Source of the DNA: Alphaproteobacteria bacterium
Lineage (GTDB): Bacteria; Pseudomonadota; Alphaproteobacteria; GCA-2731375
Direction: 5' to 3'
Assembly: GCA_030746295.1 (NCBI GenBank)
Contig: JASLMY010000006.1
Span: 1 to 53,805, forward strand
Length of the DNA: 53,805 bases
Part shown: positions 8,933 through 15,940 of the stretch, piece after piece
Layout of the letters: the number at the start of each line of letters is the position of its first letter
Position numbering within the stretch: the stretch's first letter is position 1
The notes under the pieces: generated by a model
What the model was told of the DNA's origin: nothing
What the model saw: only the letters and a program-made list of their open reading frames with translations
Database searches by the model: none
Program-made: the position numbers and the translations under genes

Positions 8933-10264
8933 TCAATCTTCCTGGCGCAGGATGTCGCGCAGGGTGTCGCCCTTGTAGTCGGTGCGGAAGCGCCCGCGCC
9001 GCTGCAACTCCGGCACCACGAGATCGACGACTTCCTCGATCGCGCCGGGGCAATAGATGGGCGAGAGCATGAAGCCGTCGCCGCCGACCTCGTCGAAGAA
9101 GGCCTCCATCTGGTCGGCGACGCTCGCGGCCGTGCCGACGAACTGCGGCAGGCCGACGCTCTGGCCGTGGCGCTTGGCGACCTCGGCCATGGTCATGGGC
9201 TCGCCCGAGGGCTTGCGGAAGCGGGTCTGCATGCGCTGCAGCTCGGGCTCGGGCCGGCTCGCCATCTCGTCGTCGGGCGAGAGGCGGGAGAGGTCGAAAT
9301 CGAGATGTGCCGAGAGGATCGCCAGGCCGCCGTCGAGCGGCACCAGGCTGTTGTGAAACTCCTGCTTTTCTTTCGCCTCGGCCTCGCTGGCGGCGATGAT
9401 CGGCTGCGCGCCGAAGAGAATCTTGCAGTCGCCCGGGTCGCGCCCGAGTGTTGTCATCCGCTCCTTGATGTCGGCGAAATAGGCGGCCGCGTCCTCGGCC
9501 CGCGGCTGGATGGCGAAGATGCCGTCGGCGTATCTGGCGGCGAAGTCGCGGCCTTTCGCCGAGGTCCCGGCCTGCAGGATGGCGGGGCCGTTCTGGGGCG
9601 AGCGGGTGACGTTGAGCGGTCCGCGCGACTTGAAGAAGCGGCCCTCGTGGTCGATTCGGTGGACCTTCGTTGCATCCGCGAAGATCGCCTGCTCCCGGTC
9701 CATGACCACGGCGTCTTCGTCCCAGCTGTCCCAGAGTTTGCGGCAGACCTGGATGAACTCGTGCGCCCGGTCGTAGCGCGCGTCCGTCGGCGCCCGTTCC
9801 TCGCCGTAGTTGGCGGCTTGGTTGTGGTTGATCGAGGTGACCACGTTCCAGGCGGCCCGCCCGCCGGTCAGGTGGTCGATGCTGGCCCAGAGGCGAGCGG
9901 CGTAGAAAGGATGCAGATGGCTGACCGAGAGCGTCGCGCCCAAGCCGATTCGCTCGGTCGCCGCCCCCATCCAGGAGAGTAGCGGGATCGGGTCGTGCTC
10001 CGGCGCCTGCGCGGCATAGCGCAGCGACGGCTCCAGCGAGCCCCGGAAGGTGTCGGAGATGTAGTTGAGGTCGGCGAAGAAGACCATGTCGAACTTGCCC
10101 CGTTCGCAGACCCGGGCGATGTGCTGGTAGAGCTCGGGCCGATTCCAGCCGAAACCCTCGGCTGTCCGGGGATGCCGCCACATGGCGAGGCTGTGATAGG
10201 TCGGCCCGTGCACCAGGAACTGCGCCAGATGCATCTTCTTCTTGTTCTGCTTGCGGCTTGCCAT
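8933..10264 (-). CDS. LLM-class flavin-dependent monooxygenase (NtaA/SnaA/DszA type)
   Basis: A 443-residue bacterial-luciferase-like monooxygenase that uses reduced flavin from a separate reductase. Family signatures include HLAQFLVHGPTYHSLAMW at the N-terminus, the IGLGATLSVSHLHPF strand, GRAAWNVVTS and AGTSAKGRDFAARYAD. These match the subgroup acting on nitrilotriacetate, dibenzothiophene sulfone and related xenobiotics. I chose MASRKQNKKK at 10264, with GTGAGGGTC about 10 bases upstream, over an in-frame ATG 35 codons earlier. No flavin reductase gene is adjacent. It heads a two-gene unit with the SDR. Confidence 0.88.
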   Translation of the reverse strand: MASRKQNKKKMHLAQFLVHGPTYHSLAMWRHPRTAEGFGWNRPELYQHIARVCERGKFDMVFFADLNYISDTFRGSLEPSLRYAAQAPEHDPIPLLSWMGAATERIGLGATLSVSHLHPFYAARLWASIDHLTGGRAAWNVVTSINHNQAANYGEERAPTDARYDRAHEFIQVCRKLWDSWDEDAVVMDREQAIFADATKVHRIDHEGRFFKSRGPLNVTRSPQNGPAILQAGTSAKGRDFAARYADGIFAIQPRAEDAAAYFADIKERMTTLGRDPGDCKILFGAQPIIAASEAEAKEKQEFHNSLVPLDGGLAILSAHLDFDLSRLSPDDEMASRPEPELQRMQTRFRKPSGEPMTMAEVAKRHGQSVGLPQFVGTAASVADQMEAFFDEVGGDGFMLSPIYCPGAIEEVVDLVVPELQRRGRFRTDYKGDTLRDILRQED

Positions 10265-10591
10265 TGAACGACCCTCACTGCCCCCTTGACGGCGCCATGC
10301 CGAAGCGACGCCGCTGGAAATCCTGTTCTCGTTTGACGCCATAACTGACGGCATCAATCCAGGAAGCAACCTAATTTTGACTCCTCGTGCCCTCAGCGGC
10401 TAGACTTGATCGATCGTTGCGTACGTCGTGTAGCCAAAGGACATGATATTCACGCCAAGGTAAGGGGCCACCATGGCGAGTAGCGACATCAGATTCTGGG
10501 CCGTAATGTTCGCCGCCGTGCCGGTGCTCGCCATCGTTGTTGGCGGTGCCGTGTCACTCGTCGGCTGACTGGACCGGACGACAAGACGCCT
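10265..10591. other. 327-base intergenic region between the flavin monooxygenase and the racemase-type gene
   Basis: This gap holds the 5' region of the monooxygenase gene (reading left), a weak rightward promoter-like pair (TTGATC at 10406-10411 and TGTAGC at 10429-10434, 17-base spacing) and the small rightward coding sequence at 10473-10568. I see no terminator hairpin with a T-run and no repeat. Confidence 0.5.
10473..10568 (+). CDS. Candidate 31-residue single-helix membrane peptide
   Basis: ATG at 10473 is preceded by AAGGGG with a 6-base gap, an excellent ribosome site. The frame runs 31 codons to TGA at 10566-10568. The peptide begins MASSDIRFWAVMFAAV and continues as one uninterrupted hydrophobic helix (about residues 8-30) with no charged residue after R7. 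A short polar head and one helix fit a small membrane protein. It points away from the monooxygenase and ends 23 bases before the 3' end of the convergent isomerase gene. No family recognised. Confidence 0.5.
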   Translation: MASSDIRFWAVMFAAVPVLAIVVGGAVSLVG

Positions 10592-11326
10592 TCAAGGGCT
10601 TGCCGGCCTCGTTGCGGGGCCGATGCCGAGTGCCGACTCGCGGCCGAGCGGCTTCAACAACTCCCGCGCCAGACAATAGTTGGAAGAAACGACGGGTTTC
10701 GCCGTCACCTCGTGTGCCTGGGCGAGGGCGGCCAGCGTCGGCAGGCCGGTGCCCGAGAAGACCACCGCGTCGACCGCTTTGAGGTCCGCCGAGCGGAGCG
10801 CCCGCATGGCGTCGGCCGAGGTGAGCGCGTAGATGTCGCGGGTATCCTGGCTGCCGATCTCGATGCGCTCGAAGACCGGGATCTCGATTTCACGAGATTC
10901 CCAATAGCGGCGGGCCTCTTCGCTGAGCGAGGCTGGGTAAGGCGTCAGCAGGGCGATCCGTGTAGCCTCGTGGTCGGCGAGACAGCGGGCGATGGCTTCG
11001 CTGGCGCCGATAATGGGATAGCCGAAGCGCTCGGCGGCGCGGGCGAAGATTTCGCGTTCGCGCTCGAGGCCGACAAGATAAGCCGAGCCGGTGCAGGCGA
11101 AGCCGAAGCCGTCCAGTTTGAGGTTGTCGTAGCGTTCCAGATGGCTCTCCAGCGCCTCGATATAGGCGACGAGGCGGCTGGCGCTGTCGTCGGGGGTGCC
11201 GGTCAGACGCACCGTATAGGGCTCGACGTCGTCGGGCAGCAGGCGGCGGAACTCGGGCTCCACCGTCGGGTTCGCTTGTGGCACGCCGATGCCGAAGCGC
11301 GCCGCGGCGCCGAATTCCCGCGTCAT
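10592..11326 (-). CDS. Asp/Glu racemase superfamily protein (maleate isomerase/arylmalonate decarboxylase-like)
   Basis: A 244-residue protein of the superfamily whose members use one or two cysteines to isomerise, racemise or decarboxylate dicarboxylates. The first cysteine is present, C78 in GFACTGS. The second site reads VVFSGTGLPTL, with G192 where maleate isomerase and arylmalonate decarboxylase carry Cys. The start is ATG 11324-11326 with GGGAGGAGG upstream. It lies 38 bases after the NTF2-like gene and is probably co-transcribed. With one Cys it is unlikely to be a standard two-base racemase; the reaction is open. Confidence 0.8.
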   Translation of the reverse strand: MTREFGAAARFGIGVPQANPTVEPEFRRLLPDDVEPYTVRLTGTPDDSASRLVAYIEALESHLERYDNLKLDGFGFACTGSAYLVGLEREREIFARAAERFGYPIIGASEAIARCLADHEATRIALLTPYPASLSEEARRYWESREIEIPVFERIEIGSQDTRDIYALTSADAMRALRSADLKAVDAVVFSGTGLPTLAALAQAHEVTAKPVVSSNYCLARELLKPLGRESALGIGPATRPASP

Positions 11327-11364
11327 CGCTCGCCTCCTCCCATCGCCCGAGATGCCGACCGACC

Positions 11365-11748
11365 CTACTCGACGTACTTCCAATAGGTGTCCTTCTTCAC
11401 CACCTTGACACCGCGGAACTCCCAGAGGTCGCAGCCGAGGAAATCCAGCCGCTCGCCGTCGACCGAGGTGCCCTGGACCACCCATTCCGATAGCGCCTTC
11501 TCGCCCATGATCCAGTGGCGCATGTCGACCCAGCGCATGTCCGGGATCCGCTCGAAACGTTCCGACAGGATCTGGCCGATTTCGGCCTTGCCGCGGGCCC
11601 GCCGTCCCTCGCGCGGCGCCGGGCCGCGGGCCATCAGCCATTCGCAGTCGTCGACGAAATAGGACAGGATGGCGTCGACGTCGCGGCGGTTGAAGGCGTC
11701 CTGGATGGCATCCAACAGCTCGATCGTTACCGGGTTCGCGTCACTCAT
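11365..11748 (-). CDS. NTF2-like (SnoaL-type) alpha+beta barrel protein
   Basis: A 127-residue one-domain protein of the NTF2/SnoaL fold. IELLDAIQDAFNRRDVDAIL followed by the acidic YFVDDCEW is the family opening, and EWVVQGTSVDG and FRGVKVVKKDTYWKYVE form the closing sheet. Such proteins act as cyclases, isomerases, hydratases or ligand-binding partners. The start is ATG 11746-11748 with GGGAGCG upstream, and the open frame further upstream is antisense to the next gene. It is first in a two-gene unit with the racemase-type protein, so it may act on the same intermediate. Confidence 0.78.
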   Translation of the reverse strand: MSDANPVTIELLDAIQDAFNRRDVDAILSYFVDDCEWLMARGPAPREGRRARGKAEIGQILSERFERIPDMRWVDMRHWIMGEKALSEWVVQGTSVDGERLDFLGCDLWEFRGVKVVKKDTYWKYVE

Positions 11749-11874
11749 GCTTTCGCTCCCGTTCGGGTCCGTCGCTCGCCAGCCTAGCCGAGGCGGCAAG
11801 GCGCCGTTAACCATTTCTTGGCGGCGGCCCGGATAGGCTCGGCGGCGATTTCCCGAGCCTGCGGAGCCCACGCC

Positions 11875-12870
11875 ATGGCAATCAACGATTTCACGCCTCA
11901 TCTCGACGCCTTCGACGGCATCACGCCCTTTGCCGGGCCGGTCGAGAAGGGCTTTCTGGTCAATTTCCTGGGCGCCAAGCTGGACGCCGGCTTCCGCACC
12001 ATGTGGGGCATCGATCCGGAAGCGGTCGGCGGCTGCCACATGGAGACCACACTGCCCGCCGTCGGCATGGGCGAGGGCTGGTTCGAGGACTTCAACTGGG
12101 TCGCGGCGGCGCGCGAGGCCCGCGACTCCTACGTGATGATGACGCTCGGGGCCTGTTATGGCGCCCAGGCGGTCGGCAGCTATCTGGCGTTGCAGGCCTT
12201 GAACCCGATGCCGGCGACGCTCGTGGCGGTAGACGGGGTGCCGGAAAACATCGCCTGGACGAGGAAGCACTTCCTCGACAACGGCATCGACCCCGACGGC
12301 CACTGGATCGTCGAAGCGGCAATGAGCGACAGCAACGAGCCGGTGATCTTTCCGGTCGGCTCGCCGGGCTCGGGCGCGCAGAACTGCGTCTCGACCAATT
12401 CCGCGGGCTTTCGCAGGCAGATCGGCGAGGCGGTGATCCAAGCGGGGCGCACCGACGAGGTCTTGCGAAACTTGTTGCAGTCGAACAGCACCGGAATCCA
12501 GATCAACCTGACGCCCGACACCGAGTACGAGTTCGAGGCCGAGCTGCGCCTCGTCTCCGCCGTCACGCTCGGCGATCTCTTGGGCCCGTTCCGGCGCGTC
12601 GACTATATCGAGGCCGACATCCAACAGTCGGAGGAGATCGTCTTTCCGCCGGCGATGGCGGCGCTGACGCGCAAGGTGCGGCGGGTCCACCTCGGCACCC
12701 ATGGCCTCGACGCACATCGGCAGATGCACGCGCTTTTCGCCACGCACGGCTGGGAGATCCTGTTCAGCTTCGAGCCGAACGGCAGCTACGAGACCCCGTT
12801 CGGCACCTTCGAGCTGAACGACGGCGTCCTCACCGCCGTCAACCCGGCCGTCGCATATAGCGACGCCTGA
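11875..12870 (+). CDS. FkbM-like SAM-dependent methyltransferase family protein
   Basis: A 331-residue protein with a methyltransferase-like core. LGACYGA (91-97) corresponds to motif I and TLVAVDGVPENIAWTRKHF (from about 116) to the acidic post-I strand and helix. Later YIEADIQQSEE resembles the D-x-Q-GxE stretch of FkbM enzymes. The N-terminal 80 residues are not recognised. ATG 11875 has GCGGAG about 9 bases upstream; an earlier in-frame ATG at 11818 lacks one. Divergent from the NTF2-like gene. Target unknown; assignment rests on motifs only. Confidence 0.6.
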   Translation: MAINDFTPHLDAFDGITPFAGPVEKGFLVNFLGAKLDAGFRTMWGIDPEAVGGCHMETTLPAVGMGEGWFEDFNWVAAAREARDSYVMMTLGACYGAQAVGSYLALQALNPMPATLVAVDGVPENIAWTRKHFLDNGIDPDGHWIVEAAMSDSNEPVIFPVGSPGSGAQNCVSTNSAGFRRQIGEAVIQAGRTDEVLRNLLQSNSTGIQINLTPDTEYEFEAELRLVSAVTLGDLLGPFRRVDYIEADIQQSEEIVFPPAMAALTRKVRRVHLGTHGLDAHRQMHALFATHGWEILFSFEPNGSYETPFGTFELNDGVLTAVNPAVAYSDA

Positions 12871-12891
12871 GACCGCCATCCCTCCTGCCCC

Positions 12892-12920
12892 TTGACGGCA
12901 TCGAGCCGGGAGCGCAGGAT
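12892..12920 (+). promoter_or_regulatory. Sigma-70-type promoter for the TPP riboswitch transcript
   Basis: TTGACG (12892-12897) and CAGGAT (12915-12920) are separated by 17 bases. A start site 6-8 bases downstream would fall at about 12927, exactly where the riboswitch aptamer begins, which supports the call although the -10 is only a partial match. Confidence 0.55.
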
Positions 12921-12927
12921 CGCCGCG

Positions 12928-13024
12928 TTCCTGGGGGAGCTCCCATCTTGGGGGCTGAGATACCGAGGTCGCAAGGCCGAGCGGTGACCCTTCGAACCTG
13001 ATCCGGATAATGCCGGCGCAGGGA
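12928..13024 (+). promoter_or_regulatory. TPP riboswitch (THI element)
   Basis: The aptamer core is almost consensus: GGGGAGC, then GGGCTGAGA, then ACCCTTCGAACCTGATC, then CCGGATAATGCCGG, closing with GCGCAGGGA. P1 forms between TTCCTG (12928-12933) and CAGGGA (13019-13024) with one G-U pair. It binds thiamine pyrophosphate and lowers expression of the downstream genes. About 80 bases separate the aptamer from the ThiY-like start. The SD GGGAG there could pair with CTCCC inside the aptamer region (12940-12944), consistent with translational control, though this is only a suggestion. Confidence 0.96.
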
Positions 13025-13104
13025 GTGGACGGTTTGCAGTCACCGAAACCATTGGCATTGCCGCCCCGCACCGGATCAGTCTCGACGGACTTGATACGGG
13101 AGCG

Positions 13105-14076
13105 ATGGCGATGGGATTCGATACGATAGGCACCTTGAAGACAGGCTTGGCCGCCATGATTTTAGTCTTGGCGGCGCTCTCGGGCGCGCCGGCCTCGGCG
13201 GCCGAGAAGTTGACGGTGCTGCTCGACTGGTTCGTCAACCCCGACCACGCGACTTTGATCGTGGCCCAGCAGAAGGGCTTCTTCCACGCGGCCGGCCTGG
13301 AGGTCGAGATGATCGAGCCGGCGGACCCCAATGACCCGCCGAAGCTCGTCGCCGCCGGCAAGGCCGACATCGCCATCAGCTATCAGCCGCAGCTGCATCT
13401 GCAGGCGGCAAACGATCTGCCGCTGGTGCGGATCGCCACCCTGGTGGCGACACCGCTGACGACACTGCTGGTCCTGAAAGACGGTCCGATCAAAAAGATC
13501 GCCGACCTGAAGGGCGCCAAGGTCGGCTTCTCCGTCGGCGGCTTCGAGGACGCGATCCTGGGGGCGATGCTGCGGAAGCACGGCCTCGGCCTCGACGACG
13601 TGGAGCTCGTCAACGTCAATTTCTCGCTCAGCCCCTCGCTGATCTCGAAACAGGTCGATGCCGTGATCGGTGCCTATCGCAACTTCGAGCTCAACCAGAT
13701 GGACATCGTCGGCCACCCGGGCCGCGCCTTCTACGTCGAGGAAGAAGGCGTGCCGGCCTATGACGAGCTGATCGTGGTCGCCAACCGTGCCGCGCTCGGC
13801 CGGCCCGCGTTGAAGGCCTTCGTCGGCGCGCTGGAGCGCTCGGTGCAGTATCTCGTCAACCATCCGGCCGAGGCCTGGACCGCCTTCGTTGGCTACAAGA
13901 AGGGCCTCGACGACGAGCTCAACAAGCGGGCTTGGCGCGATACGATGCCGCGCTTCGCGCTCCGCCCGGCGGCCCTGGACGTTGCCCGCTACGAGCGCTT
14001 CGCCGAGTTCGTGCTGGAGAGCGGCTTGGCGAAGAAGATGCCGCCGATGGCCGACTACGCGGTGGTGCTGAAGTGA
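13105..14076 (+). CDS. thiY: ThiY-like thiamine-precursor binding protein (NMT1/THI5-like)
   Basis: A 323-residue periplasmic binding protein with a signal peptide (cleavage likely after ASA, about residue 32). The mature part begins KLTVLLDWFVNPDHATLIVA, the hallmark of the THI5/ThiY family that binds formylaminopyrimidine or related HMP precursors for ABC import. The control by a TPP riboswitch fits this role. The start is ATG 13105 with GGGAG upstream; ATG 13111 is also possible. It overlaps TenA by 4 bases. No ThiX permease or ThiZ ATPase follows, so the transporter must be encoded elsewhere or replaced. Confidence 0.88.
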   Translation: MAMGFDTIGTLKTGLAAMILVLAALSGAPASAAEKLTVLLDWFVNPDHATLIVAQQKGFFHAAGLEVEMIEPADPNDPPKLVAAGKADIAISYQPQLHLQAANDLPLVRIATLVATPLTTLLVLKDGPIKKIADLKGAKVGFSVGGFEDAILGAMLRKHGLGLDDVELVNVNFSLSPSLISKQVDAVIGAYRNFELNQMDIVGHPGRAFYVEEEGVPAYDELIVVANRAALGRPALKAFVGALERSVQYLVNHPAEAWTAFVGYKKGLDDELNKRAWRDTMPRFALRPAALDVARYERFAEFVLESGLAKKMPPMADYAVVLK

Positions 14077-14762
14077 CGCCCGACTATCCCGACTGGGCCG
14101 AGGCGACGCCCGAGGGCCGCTTCACCGATTGGCTGCGCGAGCGGGCCGAGCCCGCTTGGTCGGCCGCCTGCGGCCACCGCTTTACGGTCGAGATCGCCGA
14201 CGGCAGCCTCGATGCGGCGGTCTTCCGTCGCTACCTGGTGCAGGACTATGCCTTCATCGAGACCTTGGCGACGGTGCTCGGCTTCGCCGTCGCCCGGGCC
14301 CCAGGCATGGTTGCGAAGAAGCGCCTCACCGGCTTCCTGGCGGCGCTGACCAGCGACGAGAATGACTACTTCCTGCGTGCCTTCGATGCCGTTGGCGTCG
14401 GCGAGGGCGAGCGGACGGCGCCCGAGCTGGCACCGGCCACGCGCGACTTTGCCGAGCTGATGCTGGCGGCGGCCGAGGCCGGCACTTACGAGGACCTGCT
14501 CGCCGTCGTCGTGCCGGCGGAATGGGTCTACCTCACCTGGGCCAGCGAGCACGCCGACGCGGCGCCGAGCCAGCTTCACTATCGGGAGTGGATCGAGCTC
14601 CACATCGACCCGGCCTTCGCCGATTTCGTCGACTGGCTGCGGGGCGAGCTAGACGCGATCGGCCCGAACCTCACCGAGGCGCGACGTGGCGAAGTCGAGG
14701 CCCGCTTCCAACGCCTGGTCGCCCTCGAAGTCGCCTTCTTCGATCAGGCTTACGGCGAATAG
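14073..14762 (+). CDS. tenA: TenA-family aminopyrimidine hydrolase, TenA_E-like (no catalytic Cys)
   Basis: A 229-residue helical TenA/thiaminase II-family protein that salvages degraded thiamine pyrimidine. GTG at 14073-14075 overlaps the ThiY stop (GTGA). Typical segments are RFTVEIADGSLDAAVFRRYL, VQDYAFIETL and LEVAFFDQAY near the C-terminus. The usual PCYWxY active-site motif reads PAEWVY, so the nucleophilic Cys is replaced and a Glu is present, as in the TenA_E class, which acts on amino- or formylaminopyrimidine. Together with the ThiY-like protein it forms a riboswitch-controlled HMP salvage pair. Confidence 0.88.
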   Translation: MTPDYPDWAEATPEGRFTDWLRERAEPAWSAACGHRFTVEIADGSLDAAVFRRYLVQDYAFIETLATVLGFAVARAPGMVAKKRLTGFLAALTSDENDYFLRAFDAVGVGEGERTAPELAPATRDFAELMLAAAEAGTYEDLLAVVVPAEWVYLTWASEHADAAPSQLHYREWIELHIDPAFADFVDWLRGELDAIGPNLTEARRGEVEARFQRLVALEVAFFDQAYGE

Positions 14763-14764
14763 GG

Positions 14765-15922
14765 TTAAAGCCCGAGCTGGCGGGCGGCCAGGTCCTTCAT
14801 GATCTCGACCGAGCCGCCGCCGATCGCGAAGGGCTTGGTGTCGCGGTAGATCCGCTCCACCTTGGCGCCCCTGAGATATCCGGCGCCGCCGAAGATCTGC
14901 ATCGCCTCGTTGGCACAGTACTCCATCGCGTTGGTGGCGAAGTTCTTCAGCATCGAGATCTCGGCTACCGGGCGCTGGTCTTCCTCGACGGCCCAGGTCA
15001 GGCGGTCGAGCCAGGCCTCGCCCGCGTCGACCTGCATCGTCATGTCGACGAGCTTGTGGCGGATCACCTGGTTCTCGACGAGCGGCTTGCCGAAGGTCTG
15101 GCGCTCGCGGGCATAGGCGGTCGATTCCTCGATCGCGACCCGGGCCAGCGCCAGCGCCGAGGCGGCGATGCCGAGCCGCTCGGCGTTGAAGTTCAGCATG
15201 ATGGCGAGGAAGCCCTGGTTCTCCTCGCCGATCAGGTTCGCCGCCGGCACCCGGCAGTCCTCGAAGTAGAGGGTCGCCGTGTCGGAGGCCCACCAGCCCA
15301 TCTTAGCGAGCCGGGTTTGGCTGAAGCCGGGTGTCCCCTTCTCGACCAGCAGGAAGGAGATGCCGTCGCGCCCCGGGCCGCCGGTGCGGACCGCGACCGT
15401 GTAGTAGTCGGCCCGGACGCCGGACGAGATGAAGGTCTTGCTGCCGTTGACGACATAGTCGCCGCCGTCGCGCACCGCGCGGGTCTTGAGGTTGGCGACG
15501 TCGGAGCCGCCAGAAGGCTCGGTGATGGCGAGCGCCGAGATCTTCGCGCCCGACAAGATCTCGGGCAGCACCCGCGACTTCAGCTCGTGGCTGCCCAGGG
15601 CTCCGATCGGCGGGGTGCCGATCTCGTGCGTCAGCAAGCTCACAAGGACGCCGGCGCAGCCGGGCCGGGCGAGCTCTTGGTGAATCACGTTCTGATAGAA
15701 GAGGTCGCCCGGGACTCCGCCGTATTCCTCCGGATAGCCGACCGCCATGATGCCGATCTCGGCGGCTTTCTGATAGAGCTCGCGCGGGAAGGTGCCGGCC
15801 TCGTCCCATTCGCTGGCGTGGGGCTCGATCTCGGCGGCGACGAAGCGGCGCACACTATCGCGAAAGGCCTCGTGCTCGTCGCTGTAGTAGGGATTACCCC
15901 TGCGGTTTGCCAGCTCGGTCAT
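14765..15922 (-). CDS. Acyl-CoA dehydrogenase (isovaleryl-type active site)
   Basis: A 385-residue FAD enzyme that introduces the alpha-beta double bond into an acyl-CoA. ITEPSGGSD (133-141) and WWASDTATLYF contact FAD and substrate. The MCAD catalytic Glu position near the C-terminus reads AIGGGS, while E248 in NFNAERLG supplies the base as in isovaleryl- and long-chain dehydrogenases. It is the last gene of the six-gene acyl-CoA operon, 18 bases after the biotin carboxylase subunit, and the second dehydrogenase in it, perhaps for a later saturated intermediate. Confidence 0.9.
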   Translation of the reverse strand: MTELANRRGNPYYSDEHEAFRDSVRRFVAAEIEPHASEWDEAGTFPRELYQKAAEIGIMAVGYPEEYGGVPGDLFYQNVIHQELARPGCAGVLVSLLTHEIGTPPIGALGSHELKSRVLPEILSGAKISALAITEPSGGSDVANLKTRAVRDGGDYVVNGSKTFISSGVRADYYTVAVRTGGPGRDGISFLLVEKGTPGFSQTRLAKMGWWASDTATLYFEDCRVPAANLIGEENQGFLAIMLNFNAERLGIAASALALARVAIEESTAYARERQTFGKPLVENQVIRHKLVDMTMQVDAGEAWLDRLTWAVEEDQRPVAEISMLKNFATNAMEYCANEAMQIFGGAGYLRGAKVERIYRDTKPFAIGGGSVEIMKDLAARQLGL

Positions 15923-15940
15923 GCGCTCACCCGCCTTGCT

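Noticed and set aside
8130..10181. SDR extended at the N-terminus by about 420 residues
   Set aside because: The extension is the monooxygenase gene in another frame. The SDR start at 8921 has a ribosome site and normal family length.
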